From Ailurus styani (Eukaryota > Chordata > Mammalia > Carnivora > Ailuridae): DNA of 64,000 nt. Positions within the stretch are counted from its first letter, which is position 1; every line of letters begins with the position of its first letter. Shown piece by piece: positions 11,120-21,589 of the stretch. The stretch is from positions 3,736,306-3,800,305 of the forward strand of contig LNAC01000108.1 of the NCBI GenBank assembly GCA_002007465.1. Direction: 5' to 3'. The notes under the pieces were generated by a model. That model saw only the letters and a list, made by a program, of their open reading frames with translations. It was not told the DNA's origin and searched no databases. The position numbers and the translations under genes were made by a program.

Positions 11120-11400
11120 AAAGTTAGTGTTGATGCTGAGACTACCCAATGGTTTGGGAGATTGTATATTTCCCTTGTGATAACTGCCCCGGTCTAACTT
11201 CTTAACGCTTGCTCTTACCTCTAAATTTCCAATACAAGCCTGAGTCAGAAGAACACAATGCACTTCTACACTGGCCTCGATTTCTCCCCAGCCCTCCTCC
11301 AAATCCAAATCTTACTCTCCGGAGGACATCGCTGTGAAACGCAATCCAAGTCTGCAGAAGAGACTACTGGGAAAAATAGCTTTTAAAGCCACAGATATTT
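11120..11400. other. Unassigned DNA
   Basis: No repeat, exon or RNA gene was recognised. Confidence 0.35.
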
Positions 11401-11404
11401 TTAG

Positions 11405-11665
11405 AACTAAATTTGTTGAGCATTTGCTAGGTACCAACTGTAGCTTCAATGCTTTATGTGCATCATCTTGGTTAATCCTTGCTTTAAAAAAAACTCTCTG
11501 AAGTAGATACCACTATTACCCTCATTCTATAGTTAAGAAAACTGCAACTCAGAGAAGTCAAGTTATTTTCCCAAAATCACACAGCTAAGAGGTGGAATGC
11601 TGAGATTCATTCTTGGGGTTGTCTGACTTCAAAGCAGGCACTCCTGACCACTGTACCACACTGCT
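11405..11665 (-). mobile_element. MIR SINE
   Basis: Near full-length antisense MIR: 'gagcatttgctaggtacca', 'ttggttaatccttgc', 'aagaaaactgcaactcagag', 'aaatcacacagctaagaggtgg', and 'ctgaccactgtaccacactgc' at the tRNA-like end. Confidence 0.85.
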
Positions 11666-11694
11666 TTTCCATCATCAGAAACCCCAGGCACCCC

Positions 11695-11800
11695 AGAGAT
11701 AAAACCATTTGACCCATCTCTGGAAAAACTGAGGTTCGGTGAAAGAACTGGTCTTGTCAAGGCCACACAACTAGTGGCAAAGCCCAGACGTTTCCAAGCT
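11695..11800 (-). mobile_element. MIR SINE fragment
   Basis: A second, shorter antisense MIR directly follows the first: 'aaaaactgaggttcggtgaaag', 'caaggccacacaactagtgg'. Confidence 0.6.
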
Positions 11801-12265
11801 CCATCTTCCACGTCAATCATTCCAGCAGTGCAGGGTAAGCCCAGTGTATGTGGTCAGTGATGGTGGTCTCCAGGGTCTGAAGGAATATTTTAAGACTTCA
11901 GAGGGAGTAACTGCTGCCCATAACTATGCTACATTGAAAAAAGAGTTAAACTCTGCTCAGAGATATCCTGGGGAGACCAGAGCATCACCTCAAGAATGCT
12001 CCTGCCAATATTGAGAGCATAGTGGCGGCCCTTTCGAGGGTCCCCAAGGTTTCAGTGCGCTCAGAAAAGCTGTGTCATGTCCTGGTCCAGGGCATGGCTG
12101 TACTGAGCAGCTCGCCTCTCTCATACTCCATCTCATGAAGCCGGATTCCTGCCCCTCTCCTGTTCCTTTTTCCAGAGCCCAGGATTGGGAGTCCAGAGAC
12201 CTACATATTGGTCTACACAAGTGATGATAGTAATTGGCTCCTCTCCTAGGCCCCTTTCCCAGCCC
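11801..12265. other. Unassigned DNA
   Basis: No repeat or exon was recognised. Confidence 0.3.
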
Positions 12266-12530
12266 TGGCCACACTCACCCATGGAAGGGGCAACCCAAAG
12301 TGCCATGTGTCCTCCGCCACCACCGCAGCTGATTGGCCACAGAAAGACACCTGACCCAAGCTGAGCCCATCCTATTATCTCCTCCGGAGATTTTGGGATG
12401 AGGACCCAGAGCCTATGGTGCTCTTGGAGCAGAGCTGAGAGGTCAGGAGACTCAGAGCTGATGCTCCCACCATTCTGAAAGAACCACAATGGGCTTTGTG
12501 CAAAAAGACACGTGACCAAAAGTCAGGCTG
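12266..12530. mobile_element. Possible old LTR-like repeat
   Basis: The phrases 'gctgattggccacagaaag' and 'gacacctgacccaagctgagcccatcc' (read in parts) resemble a frequent old mammalian LTR-like family. Unassigned and weak. Confidence 0.25.
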
Positions 12531-13010
12531 TGGAGAAAAAGAACGAAAAAGCCCTGCGGAAATGAGAGGCCATGAGGTCCCTGTCCTGTGGTGAAGCGGG
12601 CCAGGCCAGCTCCACCATCCCCCACAGACACACTGGACAATGCCTCACATAGTTCCCAGTTCCCAGCACCCACAGCCACACAGACATGCCTTCAATTCCG
12701 GAATTCCTGCTTCTCACTTCCCAACCACTCAACCATCAAAGCAAGTAAAATCCTTTCTCAGGAAACCGTCCTGCCACACTCTACCCACAAGCACAGAGGG
12801 TAAGTCCATTAGATCACGATCCACCCACCCATACATACCCCTTCTTTGTACCTAGCCAAACAGCTTTCCTGGGGCCTTGGCAGTAAAGTCTTCTTGAAGT
12901 ATCCGCGCCATTCTAGCTCTCCAACTCACAACAGGCCAAGGAACAGCGTTCGCAGTAGAAATTTTCAGCTGTTTAGGATCTTTTCTCAAACTGCCCGATT
13001 TCCCGGTTGG
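12531..13010. other. Unassigned DNA
   Basis: No repeat was recognised. It contains the beginning of a 228-codon frame that opens at TTG (12,846), which I do not accept as a gene because its second half is an old repeat. Confidence 0.3.
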
Positions 13011-13012
13011 GA

Positions 13013-13022
13013 CTGTCAATCA
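13013..13022 (-). promoter_or_regulatory. PBX-MEIS-type composite site
   Basis: CTGTCAATCA is the exact reverse complement of the PBX-MEIS consensus TGATTGACAG. A one-mismatch sister, TGATTGGCAG, lies at 13,085-13,094 in opposite orientation. Occupancy is unknown, and a single 10-mer can occur by chance. Confidence 0.35.
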
Positions 13023-13289
13023 TATGGCCCCACCTCCCCAGCCCAGGTTGACCAATCAACATACCCCAATCCGAGTAAACTCAGTGATTGGCAGAGGGGT
13101 GGGCACAGGACCCAAGCAGGCAGACTCTCCCAGTCGCTCCAGATCCAAAGTATAACAGAGTTTGGGAAGGGGGTTTTTCTTTCTCACATTAACCATGCCC
13201 AGAACGACTCGCAAGGCAAACGTGCTGGTAACACTCAATGGGGCCATATATTAGGAGAGACCAAACTAGGTTGTAGGAAGAACTTAACC

Positions 13290-13535
13290 ATGAAATCTCA
13301 AAGGCATAATACAATAAAGGTTTATTTCTCACAAAATCAAGTGTGGGTCAGACGGCCTACGATAGTTGCCCCCACGTTCTCTGTGGCAGAGGCAAAAACA
13401 AAGACGGAGGGGGTGTACGCTCTGTCCACTGCCTTAGCCCATAGTGATAGACGTCACTTCCCCCTCAAAGTCTATTGGCCAGAACTAGTCACATGGCTCC
13501 AGCTCACTTGCAAGGGAGCCTGGGAAATATAAGAG
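13290..13535 (-). mobile_element. Old LTR-like repeat, family unassigned
   Basis: The segment has 'aataaaggtttatttctcac', 'aagtgtgggtcagacggcc', and an end with 'ctattggccagaactagtcac' and 'caagggagcctgggaaata'. I know this set of phrases as a recurrent mammalian repeat but cannot name it. Confidence 0.45.
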
Positions 13536-13646
13536 GGCTTCTCGGTGTATGATGAGCACCAACCGCTTTGAGCCGTATGAAATCCAAAAAAAAATCTTCA
13601 AATATGATTTGAGCCAGAGTCCTTCCTTTCTTTGAATTTTCTCCAG

Positions 13647-14271
13647 GGCCCCAACTAGTGTGGCTTTTAAAGGAGAGCCCAGCACCCGGGGGGCCCAGTA
13701 AACATTTTGTTTACCCTGCCCTGAGAGAAAACCACCCAATTCAGCTCTGCAGGCACCACCCACCGCCCCCCGCAACGGGGCACCAAAGTTGTCCACACAG
13801 AGACACCGCCCCCAGGGCGGGGCTGCACAGCGGTCCCCTGGGAGAGGCCACCAGACCTCGGGCCCCCTTCCACAACCCTGGGAGTCCTGGGGGCTGGGCA
13901 GCAGAACTACACGGAATCCTCGGGACTGAAGCATCCGTGAAAAATGCCCTTCCTGAGCAATTAGGCCAACACAAACAAATTGGCCCAGAAAATCAAGGCT
14001 CCCACAAGCGCAGGGACTTGATCTTGAGGGAAGACAACATTTCCAACCTTGTACCTCTTAATCAACACAATTATGCAGAGGCCTTTGCCGACAGTCCCCC
14101 TGCTAGTCTCTACCCAAGTCCCAGATATTGCTCAATTGGTAACAACCTAATTAGCGGAGGAAGGAGAGCGGGGAGGGAGCGCGCCGTCATAGCCTCCTTT
14201 CCAGGAGGCTGCGCACCTTCAAAGGAGCCTTTCCAGGCAAGTGGAGGGCTCTCCACAGCCGGGAGCTCAAG
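13647..14271 (+). other. Doubtful exon-like open segment
   Basis: A pyrimidine-rich tract ending in AG (13,621-13,646) and a canonical AAG/GTGAGT donor (GT at 14,272-14,273) bound 625 bases. One frame stays open throughout, about 208 codons, and its first stop overlaps the donor. The frame has no ATG, so it could only be an internal exon. The protein is P/G/H/S-rich with no recognised domain. GC content alone could keep it open. Confidence 0.15.
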
Positions 14272-14318
14272 GTGAGTGGGAAATGGCGGCTCCGGCTTGT
14301 AAATCAGCACCGCCTAAT

Positions 14319-14329
14319 GTAAACAATGT
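14319..14329 (+). promoter_or_regulatory. FOX site overlapping a SOX-like site
   Basis: TGTAAACA is the full forkhead consensus, and the AACAATG that overlaps its end is a SOX-type core. Both lie in the 13.5-14.8 kb candidate enhancer. No binding evidence is available. Confidence 0.35.
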
Positions 14330-14683
14330 ACTCTTCCTGCTTCTAATGAGCCCATTTTCCCCCAGCTGGAAGGGGCCAGCACTGGCAGGGAGGCCTTTGA
14401 TGTGATTCACTGGAAGCTTGATGCCTGCGCAGGGGTATTCTGTAGCAGGCCGAGCCCTTTCATCTCGGCAGAGAGAGACACCCCCTCACATAGCAGGCCC
14501 ACCTGGAAGACAGGTCTTTTACAATAGCGATTCTGGAATCAGCTGTCGAAGGAAACCAGATGGTTTTGCTTTTACTCATCTTGATCAAATTAGCCCGGAA
14601 GCTGTGTGGCTTCCTGGAGGCGGAGAGGGGTGGGTGCGGGTGGGGCAGGTGTGGGGAGGGGGGATGTCACAATGGAATAGATT

Positions 14684-14691
14684 ATGCAAAT
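14684..14691 (+). promoter_or_regulatory. POU octamer site
   Basis: ATGCAAAT is a perfect octamer, with a SOX core ACAATGG eight bases upstream (14,669-14,675). The spacing is wider than in classical SOX2-OCT4 composites. Confidence 0.4.
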
Positions 14692-14760
14692 GTACTCATT
14701 TGTCGAAACACGAATGTTCTTAAGGAAATCATCTGACTAAATTAGGAAAAATTGGTTTTG

Positions 14761-15586
14761 ATCAATGAGCAGAGTTAACCCAAACTCCCCAAAATAATCT
14801 GCCCCGCGTCCCCCCATTCATTGCCAACAACGCAGTTCCCACTGTTGGCCTGGCCAGAGGGTCAGCTGAGGACCAGGGAAGGGGAGGGGCACAGACCTGG
14901 GAGCAGGTGAGGGCCCCCCTCAAGCTGCCTCCGGAGACACGGAGGCCAGGAAATGGGCAGATGCGGATGGAGCAGCCTGGGACTTCCCTCCTCTCCTGAA
15001 GAAACCACGCCTTCTTGTCCCTTCCACCTCCCTCTGCTTGACACTCAGGGTTAGTGGGACTCAGCCACTGCTGGACAGATCCCTGAGTCATTCCACACTG
15101 TCTTCCCATGCCCTTCCTTTGGCTTTTTGCCCCAAGTCAGCCTCTCTCTTCCTGGCCCCACAGTCCTGATTTGGTCCCAAAGCCAGACCTCTCCATGCAA
15201 GACTGTGTTCCACCAGGCAACCTCTGCCCTCCAGTAGCCCATCTTGTCCCCACCACCAGCCTAGAAAGCAAGCAGGGCACCGCGCAGCACACACAGAGAA
15301 TGCACATGCCACACTTCTTGGGGAATTCTTTTCCACAAGAGGAAAACAAGGCTCAGAGGGATAATGTCATCGGCCCAAGTGTACCTAGATAGTAAATGCC
15401 AGAAAGAATGTAAACAGAGCCTTCTGTAAAGGTGCCAATTAAAACCAGTAGCATCCCCTTCACCCCCCACCCGGCCCCCACCCTCTCACACCAGCTGTTC
15501 AGGCAGGGACCAATGTGTTCATTCATTCGACGGTAGCCTGATGTTCCAGCAGAGCCTGGGTGTGTGATCAGGGATCCCAGGCACAG
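14761..15586. other. Unassigned DNA with a weak MIR trace
   Basis: Mostly GC-rich and non-repetitive. At about 15,340-15,425 a diverged antisense MIR is possible ('gaaaacaaggctcagagg'). Frames of 60-115 codons occur on both strands with no domain. Confidence 0.3.
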
Positions 15587-15594
15587 GCGCGCGT

Positions 15595-15640
<46 letters not shown>
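15587..15640. repeat. (GC)n(AC)n alternating purine-pyrimidine microsatellite
   Basis: A 54-base uninterrupted alternation begins with a GC/GT part and continues as about 21 AC units. It is a likely polymorphic marker with Z-DNA potential. Confidence 0.93.
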
Positions 15641-15642
<2 letters not shown>

Positions 15643-16169
15643 TCCATCCACTGATTTACATAGCAGCTGGGGAGACTTCTTTAAGAACTTGAAGGATGTC
15701 AGCACCTGGGGCACAACTGTACACAGGCTGTCCGCAGGCATGCCCAGGAGTCCGGAGCTCTGCCCAAGTCAAATCCCAAGGAGGGCCCTCTCCTGGGAGA
15801 GACTCCACCCCCGGGAAGGCCCCGAGGACCAGCAAAGCTCGGCGTTCCTGGGTGGCTGCTTCTCCGCCCTGCCCCGGCCCAGCCACGTGGAGGAGAGGGA
15901 AAGGCTATGAGGCCTAAAACCACAGGAGCTGTAAGACCTTGGCTCCCAAGCACCCCCGCTTTGGGGCCCCTCTGAAAAAGCACCATGCAACAAGGGGGAC
16001 AAAGCTCCCCCACGACTAGCAGCAGAGTGACAAGTACAGTCCTGAGGGGACAGGGATGGTGGCCTCCAGGGAAGAGGAAGGGCAGGGCTCAGAGGCGCAC
16101 TCTGGCAACAGAGAGGTGGTCCAGTCAGATGGAGGAGGCAGCAGCCCAGCAGAGCCTCACATCTGGGGA
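15641..16169. other. Unassigned GC-rich DNA
   Basis: No repeat was recognised. Overlapping frames of 73-136 codons on both strands indicate GC content and not coding. Confidence 0.3.
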
Positions 16170-16480
16170 ATACAGGCATGAGGCCGGCACTGCCCTACAC
16201 TCAGGGAATCCCTGGCCTAGTGGAGGTGAAAATGAGCCAAACTTTGTGGGAAATGCACCCCGGTCACTGCCTGAAGCACTGACTCTGAGAGAGCAAGAGG
16301 GAGAGATGCCTGCTATGTGGGTCAGTCAAGGGAGGCTTCTGAGAGGGGGGTGGCATTTGAGTTGGGCCTTTACCTGAGTAGGAGTTTCTGAGGTGAAGTG
16401 GGAAGAACAAGAAGCCAGGCATTGAAAAGAACCTAAGCAAAGGGCCTGCAGGTAGGAGGGCACTTTGGGGGGTCCAGTAG
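16170..16480 (-). mobile_element. LINE-2 3' region
   Basis: Antisense L2 phrases: 'tcaagggaggcttctgagag', 'ggtggcatttgagttgggcc', 'aagaacctaagcaaagggcctgcagg' (read in parts). Diverged. Confidence 0.55.
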
Positions 16481-16892
16481 AGCTGGAACACTGTCACACC
16501 TGGGGAAGGGAGCAAGGGGCATGGCGGTGGCAGGTGGGTGGTGAGGCTCCTCGGGCCCTGCAGAGGCATTTGTGTTTTATCTACACTCAGAACATCCCTC
16601 TTCTCCCTCCTTTTGCAGTGGAGACCCCATAAAATCACTCCGACTCCTCAGGACTGCATTCAGAGAAGGAAAGACACCCCTTATGGCCGGGGCTCCAGGG
16701 TGACCTTGTGCGAGCCTCTGGGCTTGAGGAAGACTGCAAGGAAGAGCAGCACAGAGCTGCCTGGCGTATCTACTCTTTCCTTCCAAACCCGCCTTCCGGC
16801 AGGGCGACTGGCTCCTCCCTCTTCTACCCCCACATCATCTCTGGACCCCTGAGAAGAGGGAGGATATATATACACAGCAAGGAAGCAGTTCT
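16481..16892. other. Unassigned DNA
   Basis: No repeat or exon was recognised. Confidence 0.3.
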
Positions 16893-17015
16893 CTCTCCCG
16901 TTGTTCAGATGAGGGAACTGAAAGGAGACAAGGAACGAATTTACTCCAGGTCAGGTCTAAGGCCAGAACTCAAGGCTCCTGACCTCCAGTTAATGGTCTG
17001 TCTACTAACCCAACA
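16893..17015 (-). mobile_element. MIR SINE fragment
   Basis: Antisense MIR core 'ttgttcagatgagggaactg' followed by 'ccagaactcaaggctcctgacc'. Confidence 0.55.
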
Positions 17016-17174
17016 CACATCCCCTAAGAGCGATGGGTTGGAGTCGTCCTTTGACCATCACAAGCTCCCAGAACAAAGCTCGCTTATGATACGGAGACTA
17101 AAGGACACAGTGCTCAGCCCGGCTCTCCCTCAATCACAGACACATACAAACTCAGCTACAGCATCCACTGTTAC

Positions 17175-17350
17175 AACAATAGAAATGATAGCAGTCCCTG
17201 CTGGGTACCAAGCATCGGGCCAGTGCTTTGCAGCCACAACCACATTCCGTCCCCGTGGTCATCCTAAGCGGTAGAAACTGTCACTGATACCATTCTCCAG
17301 ATGAAGGAAATAGAGCTCTTCCCACAGTGAGTAGGACTCAGACAAAGGTG
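17175..17350 (-). mobile_element. MIR SINE fragment
   Basis: The order 'tgctgggtaccaagcatcggg', 'tggtcatcctaagcggtag', 'ataccattctccagatgaagg' is that of antisense MIR, diverged. Confidence 0.6.
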
Positions 17351-17524
17351 CACACATGCTAGGTTTACTACTTGGTATCGCATCAACCTAGTTCAACACC
17401 ATAAGTCCATATGGCCCCTGGAAAGCCACGTGAACCCCTTCACTCCACGAAAAAACCTGGGGGACCCTAACCCAGTGAATGAGTCCTGGAATCCTAAGAG
17501 GATTTTTCAGGCCTGAACATCCAA

Positions 17525-18300
17525 CCAGCCCCGCAAACTGCAGGCCCCGGACAGGAGGCTATGGAAGCAGCCACCACCATCTCCAACTCCCACTCCCCAG
17601 TCAGTTGACCGTCCTTCCCATCACTCACCTGGACTCTGGGGACATCTCAGCTGCTCCCATCCTCGACCACACACCCACCATCCTCCACCTGTACCACTGC
17701 AGAAGCCACCTAACCTCTCTCTACCTCCTCCGACCACTACGCTTCACTTCCTCCATTCCCGGTGAGGCAACCAGGAGAAATCTGTTGGATGCACACCTGA
17801 TTGCATCCCTGTTTAAGATCCTTTCATAGCTGGCCAGCATTTTAGAAAGTAATTGAACTTCATATGACCCACAGAGCCCCCAATTGAGTTTTACACCCCT
17901 CCCATACAGCCAAAGTGCATTTCGTTCAGTTGGGCTAAATATGCCCCACTCTCTCATCTCTGGACCTTGGTACATGCTGCTCCCTCTACCTTAACACTGT
18001 TCCCTGCTCTCTACTAACTCCTCTAATCCTTTAGGGCTTAGCTTAAACATCAGTAGGCTTAAGTGGCCTTCCTTAAGCATCATCTCCCACCCAGGTCCCA
18101 GAGGAGCTCCCTGTTTTACTTTCTACTATACTTGCATTTCCCTCGTGGAACCCTTACTGACCTTGTTCATAACTTTGCTATACGTATCTATCTTCCTTGC
18201 TAGACAATAAGCCCCAGGAGGGCAGAGACTGCATCTGTATTATATTCCTAACTCTAAGCCCAGCATCTTGTTCATAAAGATCAATAACTATCTGATGAAG
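17525..18300 (+). mobile_element. LINE-2 3' region
   Basis: A long sense L2 remnant: 'cattcccggtgaggcaacc', 'ttgggctaaatatgccccac', 'ctaatcctttagggcttag', 'gtggccttccttaagcatc', 'gacaataagccccaggagggc' and 'taagcccagcatcttgttcataa'. The 116-codon frame in it is not a gene. Confidence 0.7.
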
Positions 18301-18424
18301 AAAGAAAAGAAGAAGAAGGAGAGAAGGGAGGAAGGAAGGGGAGGTCTTATAAGAACTCCCTTTCCTTTCTCAGCTGAGCCAACTGAGACAATGAGACTGT
18401 CTTGAGGGACACTGAGGAGAAATG
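18301..18424. other. Purine-rich stretch
   Basis: GA-rich low complexity (18,299-18,345) between L2 and MIR. Confidence 0.5.
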
Positions 18425-18655
18425 GCACTTAGGAGCATTTCCAGGGGCCAGGCACTTCATGGTGCCTCGTTTAATCCTCACAGCAACATTATGAGATGGA
18501 GACCATCACTGGCCCTGGTGGAGGAATCTGAGGATCAGAGAGCTGAAGTGATTTGTCCGAGGTCACACAGCTAATAAGCCACAGCTTTGAGAACTGAGTT
18601 TAAGTCTGAATTCTAGAGACTGGGTTTTTACCCAATATAGTATACTGCCTCCTGG
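18425..18655 (-). mobile_element. MIR SINE
   Basis: Near full-length antisense MIR: 'ggggccaggcacttcatggtg', 'tttaatcctcacagcaaca', 'gaggatcagagagctgaag', 'ggtcacacagctaataagcc', 'atatagtatactgcctcc'. Confidence 0.85.
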
Positions 18656-19384
18656 GAAGATCCCAGTGGTCAGGTAGGATCTTCCATGTCCAAGACCAAG
18701 TTTACCAAGAAATAAAATAAGCATGAAGCTGCCTCTCTGAAGTGGAAGGAGAAAAAATTTCATCTTGAAACCCTTAAAATATATTCGCATAAATCCCCAA
18801 GCAATCACTCTTAAAGAAGCCAAACCTCCCATATCACCTGTTATCTGAGCCAGTGAAGAGAATTAAAATTTTCACTCATCAGTGTGCAAGCCAAGAAGAT
18901 AAGGAAGGTTAGGGACGAGTGACTTCCAAGACTGGGGGGCACAGTGAGGGGCAATGAAGATTTCATTCTCTAAAATGTTTGGCCCCAAGAAAGGGAAGTG
19001 CCTTCCTCCCTCCATAACCAGGAGGAACGCTCAAGGCAGGGACAGTGCAATCAGCTTGGCCAGACCAAACCAGGCCTCTCAGGATACAGACTGAAGGCAG
19101 AGAAGCTGGCAAGAGTCTCTAAATGTGGCAGCATTTTCTGTTGTTCCTCAAAGATGTGAGGCCTCTTAGGGTACACAGCAGGTCTGGGCATGGTGAGTCA
19201 TTCTCTGTGGGTTCTCTGATGCCACCCCCCCACACTCCCTGGTTTACAGAAGCCCAGTTTATTTATTTGTTATTTATTTATTCATTTGTATCAGGATGTC
19301 ACAAACTCATGCAAGTGTATTTTGACTGGTCTAAGCCAAGTGAAGTCATTCTAATCCTATGGCCAAAGATTGTTTCAGAATGGG
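18656..19384. other. Unassigned DNA
   Basis: No repeat or exon was recognised apart from a short ATTT-rich patch (19,258-19,285). Confidence 0.3.
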
Positions 19385-19684
19385 CGTAGGATGCAATTCT
19401 AGCCCATGAGACGTAAGGGGGTGGGGGTCTGCCAGAGGACTTCTGGGATCTTTGATCTTAAAGAGAGATGTCTGGTGCAGCTGCAGCCATCTTCTGACCA
19501 TGAGGGAAACAGCTGACAAAGATGGAAAGCACTTGAGTTCCTGATGAGGGCACAGAATGGCAGAAATAACCAACTCTGAAACTGTCTTAACTCCAGACTT
19601 CTTATTATGGAACACTAAACTGTCCATCTTGCCTAAACTTTTTTTGGTTGGGTCTTCTGTTCCTTTTGGCAAAAAGTAACCTAA
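19385..19684 (+). mobile_element. Old LTR-like repeat, family unassigned
   Basis: The segment has 'agcccatgagacgtaaggg', 'gacttctgggatctttgatc', 'agctgcagccatcttctgac', and the end 'gggtcttctgttccttttgg' with 'gtaacctaactgatgac'. This is the general form of MaLR-like LTRs that end in ctgactaatac. Confidence 0.5.
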
Positions 19685-19689
19685 CTGAT

Positions 19690-19815
19690 GACATATCATG
19701 GAAAAAGCATTTATCTTGGCATTCAAACAGATTCAAGTTCAAAGTTCTGGAGTATCACCTTGGGCAAGTCCTCGGACCTCTCTGAGACTTCTCATCTCTC
19801 CCTGTAGGAATACAG
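19690..19815 (+). mobile_element. MIR SINE fragment
   Basis: Sense MIR: 'attcaaacagattcaagttc', 'ccttgggcaagtcctcgg', 'acctctctgagacttctcatctc' (read in parts). Confidence 0.65.
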
Positions 19816-21029
19816 TTAAACTTACACACATGACAAATATTTGTGGATACCTAGTCTGGAGGCTGCAAATATGAATGGCGTGGTGCCTGCCTTAGAGGGG
19901 CTCAGCTGGCAGGAGAATCCTGACATTTGCCCAGATAATTACCATATTTCCTTTAACATATGATATCATTGATTCTTAGATGCTAATTACTAATACGAAA
20001 GAAAATGAAACTAAGATACAATACTTTTTATCACAGAATGTTTGTTTTATTCTCATCAAAAGAGCTCTATTCAACCTAATTAGACATGTTTTTTAAATTA
20101 TATATCACTCTTGGGCATACACATAAAAAGAAAACAATAAGCAAAATTAATTCCCAAAGGTCTCTAAAACACATTCAGAGTCCAACACTTCTGAATCGCT
20201 CTTCTATTGAGAGTGGTCTACAGCCAGGCTTTTATCACATAACACGGTCCTCTGACATCAAGAGCATGGATGACGGTGCATTCCTTCAAAGGCGCTCCAC
20301 GGCCATCCAGGCTGCTCACACCCACTTTTGTAAGTTCCAGTTCTGGACTTTCTTGGTCTTACCAGAAGGTTCTCAACAGAAGGTTTACAGACAAGAACGC
20401 AGACTCCTATTCCTTCCTCAAACGGCCCCTAACTGGCTTGTGACTTTGACACGGAGGGGTGGATGTCGTCTGGGCAAGTCACCAGGAGTAGCGATCACTG
20501 TCCAGCAGGCGCAGGCAACAGTCAACTCATCGTGGCTGTCCCTCTCCAACAGTAACTGTGACAGTGTCATGCCTGGTGAAAATGCATCCTGATTTCAGAA
20601 ATAGGAATGTGTGGAAACCCTTCAAAGCAATGAACTGCAGTTGTTTGGTGACTGCTCTCTGGCAGGATCCGGGCTGACTAGACTTCCAGAATTCTAGATG
20701 CTGTAGGAGAACTGACTCCATCAGCTTTGTCGCAGAGGTAGCCTTTGAGTCCCAAGTGTAAAGAGGCATGCACCATGAAGCCAGGAGAGATCATTCAAGC
20801 CTAAGGGAACAGCCTGCATCATGGACTAAAGCATGAAGAATCATGGCACAGCTGGCACACAGCCAGTACTTTGGTGAGGCTTAAGTGGGAGGAAACTAAC
20901 CAACTATGAGGTAGGGTAGGAGAATCATGCGACCAGATTTGCAACCTGGAGTGATCCCTCTGGCTGGGGAATGGGTGGAGGGGAAGAGACCCCTGGGGGG
21001 CTGTTGCAGAAGGAAGCTGGACTTGAGGT
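19816..21029. other. Unassigned DNA with an open frame of 168 codons
   Basis: About 1.2 kb without recognised repeats. At 20,086-20,592 (+) a frame opens at a true ATG and runs 168 codons. Its product is basic, with no domain, signal or family I recognise. The region has a CTAATTAG core at about 20,077. I do not call it a gene. Confidence 0.25.
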
Positions 21030-21124
21030 GGGGAAAAGGGAAGGGAGCTCAACTCCAAATATGGCCACCAATAATTCTGCCCACCCCTCTATGCACAAGC
21101 TGCTCTGCATGTCAAGAGGTAGAC

Positions 21125-21317
21125 TTGGGCACCTGGGTGGCTTGTCAGATGGGTGTCTGCCTTCGGCTCGGGTCATGAATCCGGGGTCCTGGAATCAAGC
21201 CCCACATCAGGTTCCCTGCTCAGCAGGAAGCCTGCTTCTCCCTCTGCCTCTGCTCCCCTGCTCGCTCGCTCTCTAGCTCAATACTATAATATAATTAATT
21301 AATTAAATATTTTTAAA
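21125..21317 (+). mobile_element. CAN SINE inserted in the MLT1 LTR
   Basis: Sense copy, older subfamily with an 'ataattaattaattaaat' style tail. The TSD AAGAGGTAGAC is perfect (21,114-21,124 and 21,318-21,328). Confidence 0.93.
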
Positions 21318-21589
21318 AAGAGGTAGACATAGTTCCCCTCCCCGTGAATCTGAGTGGACATGCAATTTGTTTTGGCCATAGGATGCAGGCTCTAAGACAG
21401 TTGGCAGCTTCGACTTTGCCCCCCTGGAAGCCAGCTGCCACATAAAGAAGCTCAAGGAAGACCAGTGACCCTCTCGGGCCCTGGAATACAGCCACATGAG
21501 TGACCTCTGTGATGGCAGGGGGAGCACAGCCACTCAGCTGAACAACAGCCAACCCACTGAACCACGACAATAACAACAATAAAAAAACA

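Larger units (their letters stand above)
13540..14760. promoter_or_regulatory. Candidate developmental enhancer block
   Basis: About 1.2 kb without repeats, alternating GC-rich and AT-rich parts. Sites seen are CTAATTAG (14,147-14,154, palindromic homeodomain core), TGTAAACA (14,319-14,326, FOX) overlapping AACAATG (SOX), ACAATGG (14,669-14,675) and ATGCAAAT (14,684-14,691, POU octamer). The pattern suits a deeply conserved non-coding element, but conservation is inferred, not shown. An exon is an alternative for 13,647-14,271. Confidence 0.45.

Noticed and set aside
12846..13532. Longest open frame of the window, 228 codons (+)
   Set aside because: It opens at TTG, not ATG. Its last third lies in an old repeat with the 'ggccagaactagtcac' phrase, and no domain is seen.
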